Assembly (NCBI GenBank): GCA_900316525.1
Contig: ONDF01000011.1
Coordinates: forward strand, 20,966-84,965
Source: an uncultured Bacteroidales bacterium
Lineage (GTDB): Bacteria > Bacteroidota > Bacteroidia > Bacteroidales > UBA932
Reading direction: 5' to 3'
Length of the DNA: 64,000 nt
Shown here piece by piece: positions 8,284 to 15,594 of the stretch. The position numbers were made by a program, and so were the translations under genes. Positions within the stretch are counted from its first letter, which is position 1. The number at the start of each line of letters is the position of its first letter. The notes beneath the pieces were generated by a model. It was not told the DNA's origin. It saw nothing but the letters and a program-made list of their open reading frames with translations, and searched no databases.

Positions 8284-10369
8284 CATCCTCCCGGGCCTCC
8301 TGGCCCTGCTGGTCGTCGCGGCTCCGGCTGATGCCCGTCGGAAGCCGAAGGTGGAACCCAAGATCAAGGTTTCCTGTGTGGGAAACAGTATCACGTATGG
8401 GATGCGGTTGGATGACCGGGAGCACGAAAGCTATCCGGCGCAGCTGCAGGCGCTGCTCGGCGACCGCTACGAGGTCGGGAACTTCGGCAAGTCGGGCGCG
8501 ACGCTCCTGCGCCACGGCCACCGGCCGTATTTCGACCAGGAGGAGTTCCGGCAGGCGATGGATTTCGCCGGGGATATCGTCGTGATCCATCTGGGGATCA
8601 ACGATACGGACCCGCGCAATTGGCCCCATTACCAGGACGAGTTCGTGGAGGACTATCTCGCTCTCGTCGACAGCCTGAGGAGCGTCAATCCCAAGGCCCG
8701 GTTCCTGATTGCGCGGATGACACCCATCGGCAGCACCCACAGCCGCTTCATCTCGGGCACGAAGACCTGGCACGGGCAGATCCAGGAGGCCATCGAAACT
8801 GTCGCTTACGCCGCCGGGGCGGAGCTCATCGACTTTTACGAACCCCTGTACCCCTATCCGTGGATGTTCCCGGACGCCGTCCACCCGGATGCGGAGGGCG
8901 CCGGCATCCTTGCCAAGACGGTCTATCAGGGGATTACGGGCGATTACGGCGGCCTGCAGGTCTCGCCGATGTTCTCCGACCATATGGTCCTGCCCCGGGA
9001 GAAACCCTTCTCCATCCGGGGGAAAGCCGATGCGGGGGAGGCGGTGCAGGTTACGGTCGATGGCGCTGTCTATCAGGCGGTTGCCGATAACCGGGGCCGC
9101 TGGAGCGTCGAGGTGGCGCCGCACCCGGCGGGGACGGGCGCCGAACTCCGCATCGGGACGGCCAAATCCTCGCTGGTGTACCGGGACGTCGCGTTCGGCG
9201 ACATCTGGCTCTGTTCCGGCCAGTCCAATATGGAGTTCGAGGTGCGGCAGAGTTCCGACGCCGCGCCGCGGCCGGACGCCGGCCTGCGCCTGTATGACAT
9301 GAAATGCAACTGGCGGACGGACAACGTGGCCTGGCCCGCGTCGGCGTTGGATTCCGTGAACCATCTGCAGTACTTCGCCCCCACGCGTTGGATGCCGGCC
9401 TCGGACGCCGCCATCGCCCGCTTCTCGGCCGTCGGCTACGCCTTCGGCCAGATGCTGCGGGACAGCCTGCAGGTTCCCATCGGCCTGATCTGCAACGCTG
9501 TCGGCGGCTCCACGGCCGAGAGCTGGATCGACCGGGAAACCCTCGAAACCCGCTATCCGGCCATCCTCCGGGATTGGCTGCACAACGACCTCATTATGGA
9601 ATGGGCCCGCGGCCGGGCGGAGAAGAACCTCTCCAACCGGCCTGAGAAGGCCGATGGTTACGGCCTCGTCCCCACCCGCCATCCCTACGAGCCCTGCTAC
9701 AACTTCGAAGCGGGCATTCTCCCTCTGGACCATTACCCCATCACGGGCATCCTCTGGTACCAGGGCGAATCCAACGCGGAAAGGGTGGAGGTTCACGAGG
9801 AACTGTTCCCGCTGCTGGTTGACTCCTGGCGGAACTACTTCTCTGACATTCCTTTCTACTACGTCCAGCTCTCCTCCCTCAACCGCCCCTCGTGGCCCAT
9901 CTTCCGCGACTCCCAGCGGCGCCTGCTGGGCGCCCGCCCGGGCCTTGGGATGGCTGTCACATCCGACCTCGGCGACCCGACTGACGTGCACTATCGGCAG
10001 AAGCGGCCCGTGGGCGTGCGCCTGGCTCTGCAGGCCCTGGAGAAGTACTATGGGCGCACGGTGAAGGCCGATGGCCCCCTGGCGAAGGAAGCCGCCCGCG
10101 TCGGCCAGGACGTTTATGTCGATTTCTACCCGCAGGATGCGCTCCGCTCCGCGGACGGCGGCCCCATCATCGGCTTCGAAGTCCTGGACGCCGCCGACGG
10201 GCGCTACCATCCGGTGAAGGCCGATGTCGCCGGCGGCCTGGTCCGCCTGGACTGCGCCGCCCTTCGCGAGCCCAAGGCCGTCCGCTACGCCTGGCAGCCC
10301 TACACCCGCGCCAACCTCGTGAACGCCACCGGCCTCCCCGCCTCCACCTTCCGCCTCCCGGTCCGTTGA
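8270..10369 (+). CDS. nanS: Two-domain sialate O-acetylesterase (SGNH plus SASA domains)
   Basis: This 699-residue exported protein has signal LLALLVVAAPADA. The N-terminal half is an SGNH/GDSL hydrolase: VSCVGNSITYG (nucleophile Ser), GKSGATLL, HLGINDTD and a late DAVHPDAEG with the Asp/His pair. The second half is a SASA/DUF303 esterase: DIWLCSGQSNMEFEV (a second nucleophile Ser), GGSTAESWID and GILWYQGESNAERV. The same two-catalytic-domain design is known for Bacteroidota sialic acid esterases (EstA/NanS). It would deacetylate O-acetylated sialic acids so that the lyase can act. It overlaps nanT by 14 bases and ends the cluster before a terminator. Confidence 0.9.
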   Translation: MTWRSILPGLLALLVVAAPADARRKPKVEPKIKVSCVGNSITYGMRLDDREHESYPAQLQALLGDRYEVGNFGKSGATLLRHGHRPYFDQEEFRQAMDFAGDIVVIHLGINDTDPRNWPHYQDEFVEDYLALVDSLRSVNPKARFLIARMTPIGSTHSRFISGTKTWHGQIQEAIETVAYAAGAELIDFYEPLYPYPWMFPDAVHPDAEGAGILAKTVYQGITGDYGGLQVSPMFSDHMVLPREKPFSIRGKADAGEAVQVTVDGAVYQAVADNRGRWSVEVAPHPAGTGAELRIGTAKSSLVYRDVAFGDIWLCSGQSNMEFEVRQSSDAAPRPDAGLRLYDMKCNWRTDNVAWPASALDSVNHLQYFAPTRWMPASDAAIARFSAVGYAFGQMLRDSLQVPIGLICNAVGGSTAESWIDRETLETRYPAILRDWLHNDLIMEWARGRAEKNLSNRPEKADGYGLVPTRHPYEPCYNFEAGILPLDHYPITGILWYQGESNAERVEVHEELFPLLVDSWRNYFSDIPFYYVQLSSLNRPSWPIFRDSQRRLLGARPGLGMAVTSDLGDPTDVHYRQKRPVGVRLALQALEKYYGRTVKADGPLAKEAARVGQDVYVDFYPQDALRSADGGPIIGFEVLDAADGRYHPVKADVAGGLVRLDCAALREPKAVRYAWQPYTRANLVNATGLPASTFRLPVR

Positions 10370-10396
10370 GGCCCATCGTAAGAAACGCATAAAATA

Positions 10397-10448
10397 CCCC
10401 CTGAAACAACACAAGTTATCAACAGCTTGCGTCGTTTCGGGGGTTTTT
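10397..10448 (+). terminator. Rho-independent terminator of the nan-type cluster
   Basis: CCCCCTGAAAC (10397-10407) pairs with GTTTCGGGGG (10434-10443), with one bulged T and a long loop. A run of five T follows. It lies directly after the esterase gene. Confidence 0.8.
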
Positions 10449-10502
10449 CGTGTATATTCGTATCCCACGGCAGCGGAGGAAATTATATTTTTCAGAAGAT
10501 TA

Positions 10503-10534
10503 TTTTGAAATTCGGAACAACCTGATTATCTTTG
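10503..10534 (+). promoter_or_regulatory. Bacteroides-type promoter of higBA
   Basis: TTTTG (10503-10507) is followed after 19 bases by TATCTTTG (10527-10534), matching the -33/-7 consensus. The ATG at 10546 is only 11 bases downstream of the -7 box. Confidence 0.75.
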
Positions 10535-10545
10535 TGGCGAAGGAC

Positions 10546-10839
10546 ATGCGGATCTTTACAGAACAGACCTTGAAGGAATACATCGGGAACCATCCCGATG
10601 CGCGGGTGGCCCTGCAAGAATGGGTCAGTATCGTGAAACGGAGTGAATGGACTTGTTTCGCCGATATCCGGCAGACATTCGGCACCGTGGATGCCGTAGG
10701 AAACCAACACTTTGTATTCAACATCAAAGGGAATCGGTATCGGTTGGTCGTCGTCATCAAGTTCACCATCCGGTTTGTGTATATCCGGTTCATCGGGACC
10801 CATGAGGAGTACATGAAGATAGACTGTGCAAACATTTAG
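10546..10839 (+). CDS. higB: HigB-type mRNA interferase toxin
   Basis: This 97-residue protein begins MRIFTEQTLKEYIGNHPDAR and ends IRFIGTHEEYMKIDCANI. Both are strong marks of the HigB branch of RelE/ParE-like toxins, which cleave mRNA on ribosomes. FNIKGNRYRLVV is the typical core strand. A longer upstream frame exists, but the family start and the promoter at 10503-10534 place the ATG at 10546. The antitoxin gene follows after 3 bases (toxin first, as usual for hig). Base composition is visibly more AT-rich than its neighbours, consistent with horizontal arrival. Confidence 0.92.
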   Translation: MRIFTEQTLKEYIGNHPDARVALQEWVSIVKRSEWTCFADIRQTFGTVDAVGNQHFVFNIKGNRYRLVVVIKFTIRFVYIRFIGTHEEYMKIDCANI

Positions 10840-10842
10840 GAT

Positions 10843-11208
10843 ATGGCCAAGATAGAGCGGGAGGCCCAATATGAATGGGCCGTCAAAAGAGTGGAAGCGC
10901 TGCTTCCCCTGGTTGGAGATGATGCGCCGGAAGACGACCCGGCTCGCATTGAGCTGGAATTGTTGTCCGAACTGGTCTCCGAATACTCCGAGGAGCATTT
11001 TTCCATCGGAGAGCCTTCCTTGGTGGATATCCTGAAACTGCGGATGTACGAGATGGGCCTGACACAAAAAGGGCTGGCCGACCTGCTCGGCATCAGCCCT
11101 TCCCGCCTGTCCGACCTGCTGGCCGGCAAGTGCGAACCGACTATCAAGACCGCCCGCACGATCAGCCGTAAACTGGACATCGACGCCGCCATCGTCCTCG
11201 GGGTCTAG
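10843..11208 (+). CDS. higA: HigA-type antitoxin, XRE helix-turn-helix
   Basis: This 121-residue protein has an N-terminal helical region and a C-terminal HTH_3/XRE domain (KLRMYEMGLTQKGLADLLG, then SPSRLSDLLAGKCEPT). It would bind and neutralise HigB and repress the shared promoter. The N-terminal region (residues 1-55) is Glu-rich, as in relatives from Bacteroidota. Confidence 0.92.
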   Translation: MAKIEREAQYEWAVKRVEALLPLVGDDAPEDDPARIELELLSELVSEYSEEHFSIGEPSLVDILKLRMYEMGLTQKGLADLLGISPSRLSDLLAGKCEPTIKTARTISRKLDIDAAIVLGV

Positions 11209-11241
11209 AAAAAGAACCGGACACCTTGGCAGAATTTTTGC

Positions 11242-11249
11242 TATCTTTG
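11242..11249 (+). promoter_or_regulatory. -7 box TATCTTTG before the small lipoprotein
   Basis: The exact consensus octamer lies 14 bases before the ATG at 11264. No convincing -33 box lies at the right spacing. Confidence 0.55.
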
Positions 11250-11263
11250 GCTGAAAACACTGA

Positions 11264-11707
11264 ATGACTATGCGTAAATATCTCATTATCCTCCTGGTGG
11301 CCCTGACCGCCGCCAGCTGCGCCACGCTCCGGGCGCCTGCCAAGCTCGAGCGCTTCGTGGACCGTGTCGAACGCAACGCCGACCGCTACCGTCCCTACCA
11401 GTGGGACCGCGTGAACCGGCAGTATGAAGCCCTCCTCCGGGAGTACTCGGCCAATTATCGCATGTATTCCATCGCCGAGAAACAGCAGGCGATGGCCGCC
11501 ATCGGCCGTTATCACGGCATCCTGGTGGACCACGGCATCAAGAAGGGAATCGGCTTCCTGGGCGGCCTGGGCGCCTACGCCGGCGGCCTGCTCGATCTGC
11601 TCAAGCAGGATGTGGGGGCGGTGTCCGACTTCCTCCAGAGTGTGCTGGGGCTGAAGGGCGCCGAAGTCAACAAGTGGATGGACCAGCTTAAGAAGTACGC
11701 AGAGTAA
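11264..11707 (+). CDS. Small lipoprotein of unknown function
   Basis: This 147-residue protein has a lipoprotein signal (LIILLVALTAASC, lipobox AASC). A helical, charged segment follows (ERFVDRVERNADRYRPYQWD), then a glycine-rich hydrophobic stretch near residue 95 (KKGIGFLGGLGAYAGGLLDLL). The ATG at 11270 is an alternative start that loses two residues. I do not recognise a functional family. Its 3' end overlaps the opposite-strand channel gene by 20 bases. Confidence 0.7.
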   Translation: MTMRKYLIILLVALTAASCATLRAPAKLERFVDRVERNADRYRPYQWDRVNRQYEALLREYSANYRMYSIAEKQQAMAAIGRYHGILVDHGIKKGIGFLGGLGAYAGGLLDLLKQDVGAVSDFLQSVLGLKGAEVNKWMDQLKKYAE

Positions 11708-12251
11708 CGCGCCGGACGTTGCAGCCGACGTAGTTGCCCAGCACGATCAGCGGGTAATACCACAGCAGCGCGGGGCTCCATTTCCAGGCGGCGACGATGT
11801 AGGTCACGTCCGCGATGGAATGGTAGAAGCCGCAAACGATGAACAAGGGGACGCCGAACAGGATCGGGAGGATGGACCCCTTGTTTTTATATAGCCAGAC
11901 GGCGATGTCGATGATGAGGCCGCAGCCGACGGCCCGCAGGAAGCTGCGCCAGGGGCCCTGGGCGATGCGCCCGGCGACCATGTCCTGCGCGCGCTCCACG
12001 GGGGCGCCGCCAAGGGAGAACACCAGCAGGCCCAGCAGGGCGCAGCCGATGATGTTGAAGAGCCAGATCCGTACCAAGGCCGGGATGTCGTTCGTGACAC
12101 CGGCCTTTCCCGTATAGAGCGGAACGCCGAACAGCACCACGCACACGAGCCCGAACGCGAAGATCACGGCGCCCGGAATGCCTCCGAGCGCCAGGTAGCC
12201 GGTAGCCCCCAGGCCGATCAGGATGCCTGAGAAGAGAGACTCGCGGTTCAT
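11688..12251 (-). CDS. Short formate/nitrite transporter (FNT)-like membrane protein
   Basis: This 187-residue protein has about six short hydrophobic segments. FNT-like marks are GLVCVVLFGVPLYTGKAG (compare the family's LFTG loop), GFYHSIADVTYI with the central His, and a C-terminal GNYVGC. It is clearly shorter than typical FNT channels (about 260-290 residues), so it may be a reduced member or a divergent relative. The start overlaps the stop of the upstream Xaa-Pro aminopeptidase by 4 bases, so the two are probably co-translated. Confidence 0.65.
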   Translation of the reverse strand: MNRESLFSGILIGLGATGYLALGGIPGAVIFAFGLVCVVLFGVPLYTGKAGVTNDIPALVRIWLFNIIGCALLGLLVFSLGGAPVERAQDMVAGRIAQGPWRSFLRAVGCGLIIDIAVWLYKNKGSILPILFGVPLFIVCGFYHSIADVTYIVAAWKWSPALLWYYPLIVLGNYVGCNVRRVTLRTS

Positions 12252-13645
12252 CGGGCCATCGCGTTTTCGACGTCGTCGGGGAAGATCGGCAGGCGCTGGG
12301 CGCCGAGCCGGCGGGCACCGTTCTCCGTCACGAGAACGTCGTCTTCCAGGCGGATGCCGCCGAAGTCGTAGTAGGATTCCAGCTTGTCGAAGTTCACGAA
12401 GCCCTTGCCGGTGCCTTCGCGCTTCCACTGCCCGATGAGGGCCGGGATGAAGTAGATGCCGGGCTCGTCGGTGATGACGTGGCCGGGCTGCAGGCGGCGG
12501 GCCATCCGGAGGCTGCCGAGACCCAGCTGCTTCGCGCGGGTCTGGTCCGGGTCGTAGCCCACCCAGTTCTCGTTCAGGTCCTCCATGTCGTGGACGTCCA
12601 GGCCCATGTTGTGGCCCAGGCCGTGCGGCTGGAAGAGGCCGGCGATGCCGAGGGCGACCATCTCGTCCAGGTCGCCGTGCACGAGGCCGAGGGCGGAGAG
12701 GCCCTCCAGCATCTTGCGGGCGGTCGCGAGGTGCACCTCCCGGTAAGTGATGCCAGGCTTTACGAGGCTGAAAGCCAGCTCGTTGCAGTCGCAGACAATC
12801 TGATAGACCTCACGCTGCTTCGGGGTGAACTTGCCGGAGGTGGGGTATGTGCGGGTGAAGTCGGAAGCGTAGTGCTCGTTGCTCTCCACGCCCGCGTCGA
12901 TGACCATCAGCTTGCCCGGTTCGATGACCTTGTCGTGGATATGGTTGTGCAGGGTTTCGCCGTGCTGGGTGAGGATGGTGGGGAAGGAGACGCCCCAGCC
13001 CTCGGCGAGGGCCACGCCTTCCATCTTGCCCACGATGTCCTGCTCGACGATGCCGAGGCGGATGCTGTCGCGGGCCACGGAATGCATCTTGAAGCCCAGG
13101 TCGCAGGCGGCGTCGATGGCGGCGATCTCCACCGGCTCCTTGATCAGGCGCATCGAGATGATGGCTTTCGTCAGGGGCTCGGAAACGCCCAGGTCGATGC
13201 GGGCGCGACCGATCATCTCCATCAGCCGGAGCTTGTTGAAGTAGCGCGAAGGCGCGATGTAATGGACCTTCCGGCCGGCCTTGATGGCGGCCTTCACGGC
13301 CTTGTCCACCTGCGCGTACGGGGCGGAGTTGGCGACGCCCACGAGGGCCGCCTTGGACGCGACCGTGGGCTGCGGGCCCATCCAGATGATGTCGCCGATC
13401 TCGACGTCGTCGGCATAGATGGTCTCCTCGCCGCTGTCGATGTCCAGGATGGCGGCGTACATCGGGTCGTCCAGGCCCATATAGTAGAGCCAGGTGCTGT
13501 CCTGGCGCCATTTGTAGCAGTTATCCTTGTACTGGGCAGGCGCCTCGGCGTTGCCCACCAGCAGGATGACCCCGCTCTCGCCCGCTCCGCGCATCTTCTC
13601 GAGGAGCGTCCGGCGGCGGTTCACATATACGTCTTTCGCAAACAT
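12248..13645 (-). CDS. pepP: Xaa-Pro aminopeptidase, M24B family
   Basis: This 465-residue protein has an N-terminal creatinase-like domain and a C-terminal pita-bread domain. Metal ligands can be followed in order: Asp in MVIDAGVES, Asp in YASDFTRTYP, His in HGLGHNMGLDVHD, Glu in DEPGIYFIP and Glu in GGIRLEDDVLV. It releases N-terminal residues ahead of proline. A second, different M24B enzyme lies at 39755-41149. The gene reads away from the DUF456 gene across a small divergent promoter region. Confidence 0.93.
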   Translation of the reverse strand: MFAKDVYVNRRRTLLEKMRGAGESGVILLVGNAEAPAQYKDNCYKWRQDSTWLYYMGLDDPMYAAILDIDSGEETIYADDVEIGDIIWMGPQPTVASKAALVGVANSAPYAQVDKAVKAAIKAGRKVHYIAPSRYFNKLRLMEMIGRARIDLGVSEPLTKAIISMRLIKEPVEIAAIDAACDLGFKMHSVARDSIRLGIVEQDIVGKMEGVALAEGWGVSFPTILTQHGETLHNHIHDKVIEPGKLMVIDAGVESNEHYASDFTRTYPTSGKFTPKQREVYQIVCDCNELAFSLVKPGITYREVHLATARKMLEGLSALGLVHGDLDEMVALGIAGLFQPHGLGHNMGLDVHDMEDLNENWVGYDPDQTRAKQLGLGSLRMARRLQPGHVITDEPGIYFIPALIGQWKREGTGKGFVNFDKLESYYDFGGIRLEDDVLVTENGARRLGAQRLPIFPDDVENAMAR

Positions 13646-13668
13646 ATGGTAAGGTTTTTGTTTCCCAC

Positions 13669-13688
13669 AAATATAATCAATATCTTCG
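13669..13688. promoter_or_regulatory. Divergent -7 boxes between the pepP-like and DUF456 genes
   Basis: On the minus strand, TATATTTG (13676-13669) points to the aminopeptidase gene. On the plus strand, TATCTTCG (13681-13688) ends only 4 bases before the GTG start of the DUF456 gene. Neither has a clear -33 box. Confidence 0.5.
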
Positions 13689-13692
13689 CAAA

Positions 13693-14187
13693 GTGGAAAC
13701 CTTTATCGCCATACTCGCCCTCCTGCTGGGCATCGTCGGCATCGTCGGAAGCATCGCTCCGGGCCTGCCCGGTCCGCCCCTGAGCTGGGTGGGCCTGCTG
13801 CTGATCTATATCTGGGGCGGTGGCACCGACGGCGCCGGCAACGAGATGTCCCTGACCTTCCTACTCATCTGGCTGGCGGTCACCATCGTCATCACCATCC
13901 TCGACTATGTGGTCCCGGCTTATTTCACGAAGCTGACCGGCGGCTCCAAGGCCGGCGGCTGGGGCGCCATCATCGGCCTGTTCGCCGGCCTCATCCTCCC
14001 GCCCGTCGGAATGATCGTCGGCTCCCTCCTCGGCGCCTTCATCGCGGAGCTCGTCGTGGCGCAGAAGGACACCGCCACCTCCATCAAATCGGCCCTCGGC
14101 GCCTTCCTGGGCTTCCTATTCGGCACCGGCGCCAAACTCGTCGCCGCAGGCCTGATGCTCTTCTACATCTTCGTCTACGCCTTCTAG
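13693..14187 (+). CDS. DUF456 family membrane protein
   Basis: This 164-residue protein is almost wholly hydrophobic. It has the family signature GSIAPGLPGPPLSWVGLLL near residue 20, and the glycine-rich helix GWGAIIGLFAGLILPPVG. It uses a GTG start: the N-terminal METFIAILALLLGIVG fits the family beginning and no earlier Met exists. The function of DUF456 is unknown; it is a small inner-membrane protein. Confidence 0.8.
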   Translation: METFIAILALLLGIVGIVGSIAPGLPGPPLSWVGLLLIYIWGGGTDGAGNEMSLTFLLIWLAVTIVITILDYVVPAYFTKLTGGSKAGGWGAIIGLFAGLILPPVGMIVGSLLGAFIAELVVAQKDTATSIKSALGAFLGFLFGTGAKLVAAGLMLFYIFVYAF

Positions 14188-14403
14188 ACCGGCCCGCGGG
14201 TACCCGCCTGCAGGTAACGTCCCGGAAACAGGGACGTCACTGGCATTGACGGCCATTTTTGCAGGTAACGTCCGAAAAAACGGGACGTCACCCGCACTTG
14301 CGGCCAGCAGGGAGATTTGTCCGGTGTCCGTATCGGTCCCGTCGATGGACCGGTACGAGCACCTGGATGCAAGGGGCGCCCATCGCGGGAGGGTTGAACC
14401 GTG
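14188..14403. other. Non-coding gap between two converging genes
   Basis: These 216 bases between the DUF456 gene and nagA hold no credible gene. They contain two tandem hairpin units (14210-14306) and a GC-rich tail. No T-run typical of a terminator follows the hairpins. Confidence 0.7.
14210..14306. repeat. Two tandem copies of a ~51-base hairpin unit
   Basis: Copy 1 starts GCAGGTAACGTCCC at 14210 and copy 2 starts GCAGGTAACGTCC at 14261. Each holds an inverted repeat, ACGTCC(C)...(G)GGACGT (stems 14217-14223/14231-14237 and 14268-14273/14283-14288), followed by GTCAC and a GCGGCCA/ACGGCCA end. The loops differ (GGAAACA against an A-rich loop) while the stems are kept, which suggests selection for structure. 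Confidence 0.75.
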
Positions 14404-15594
14404 TCAGGCCTCCTGCGGGATTTCTTTTCCGCCGATGAAGACGCGGGAGACGGCGACGGTGTCATCGAAGAGGATGATGTCGGCGTCGCAGCCGGGGGCG
14501 AGGCGGCCCTTGGCGGGGAGGCCGAGGACGCGGGCGGGGGTGGCGGTCATCATCCGGACGGCGTCCGGGATGCCGGCGGCGAGGCCCACGGAGCCCGCGA
14601 TGGCGCGCGCCATCGTGCGGACGAGGCGGTCCGTCGTCGCGACGGAACCCGCGAGGCCACCGCGGTCCGGCCGCAGCGCCACACCGTTTTCCACGATGAA
14701 CTTCAGTCCGTTTTCCAGACTGCCCTGGATGTATTCGCCGTCGGGCAGGCCGGTTGCGCGGATGGAGTCCGTGCAGAGGACCACGCGGTCCGGGCCTTTG
14801 AGGCGGTACACCATCCGGAGGAGATCGTCCGGCAGGTGGACGCCGTCAGCGATCACCTCGATGTCGAAGTCTTGCAGATAGCCGGCCTCCACGGCCCCGG
14901 CGTAGCGGCTGTAGCCGCGCTTGGACACCGTGGACATGGCGCAATAGAAGTGCGTCATCAGGGAATAGCCGTGGCGGAAGGCCTCTTCGCAAACGGCGCA
15001 GGAGGCGTCGGTATGGGCGACGGCGGCGACGATGCCGCGGCGCTGCAGTTCCTCGCCCAGCCCCATCGCGCCCTCCACTTCGGGCGCGGCGCTGATGCGG
15101 ACGATTTCGGGATAGGCCTCCAGCAGCGGAAGATAGTTCTCCGGCAGGGGAAGCTTCAGCAGCGCTGCGTCCTGCGCCCCCGCCTTGGCCGCGGAGAAGA
15201 ACGGCCCTTCGAAATGGATGCCCGCAAACCGGGCTCCGGAGACGTTCAGCGGCAGGGCTTCCCGGTAGGCGCGGACCGCCCGCTCGTAGTCGGGGTAAGA
15301 GGCTGTCGCCAGGGAAGGTGCCATGGTCGTCGTCCCGTGCCGGGCATGCCGCCGGGCCGGTTCCAGGTACGCTTCCACCGTCCCGTCCAGGAAATCGTGC
15401 CCCCAGCCGCCGTGGACGTGCAGGTCGATGAATCCGGGGGAGACATACTGCCCCCCGGCATCGACCCGAACCCCTTCCGGGGCCTCGGCCTCGGGGACGA
15501 CGGCCTCGATCCGGCCGTCCCGGACCACGAGCGCGAGTCCGGTCCGGACACCTTCGGGCAGCAGGAACCGCCCGCCTGTGAAAACGAGTGTCAT
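14404..15594 (-). CDS. nagA: N-acetylglucosamine-6-phosphate deacetylase
   Basis: This 396-residue amidohydrolase has metal motif FIDLHVHGGWGHDF near residue 56, GIHFEGPFFS with the metal-binding Glu, AVAHTDA, and LCTDSIRATGLPDGEY with the catalytic Asp. It turns GlcNAc-6-P into GlcN-6-P and acetate, the step after the nan-type enzymes at 1873-3975, so it may complete that pathway although it lies on the other strand. The start overlaps the upstream stop by one base (TAATG). Confidence 0.93.
   Translation of the reverse strand: MTLVFTGGRFLLPEGVRTGLALVVRDGRIEAVVPEAEAPEGVRVDAGGQYVSPGFIDLHVHGGWGHDFLDGTVEAYLEPARRHARHGTTTMAPSLATASYPDYERAVRAYREALPLNVSGARFAGIHFEGPFFSAAKAGAQDAALLKLPLPENYLPLLEAYPEIVRISAAPEVEGAMGLGEELQRRGIVAAVAHTDASCAVCEEAFRHGYSLMTHFYCAMSTVSKRGYSRYAGAVEAGYLQDFDIEVIADGVHLPDDLLRMVYRLKGPDRVVLCTDSIRATGLPDGEYIQGSLENGLKFIVENGVALRPDRGGLAGSVATTDRLVRTMARAIAGSVGLAAGIPDAVRMMTATPARVLGLPAKGRLAPGCDADIILFDDTVAVSRVFIGGKEIPQEA

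Noticed and set aside
10450..10545. N-terminal extension of HigB
   Set aside because: The extension lies over the promoter boxes and is not part of the family; the start at 10546 fits HigB relatives.
14210..14306. CRISPR-like repeat array
   Set aside because: Only two units, with no spacer-repeat alternation and no cas genes.
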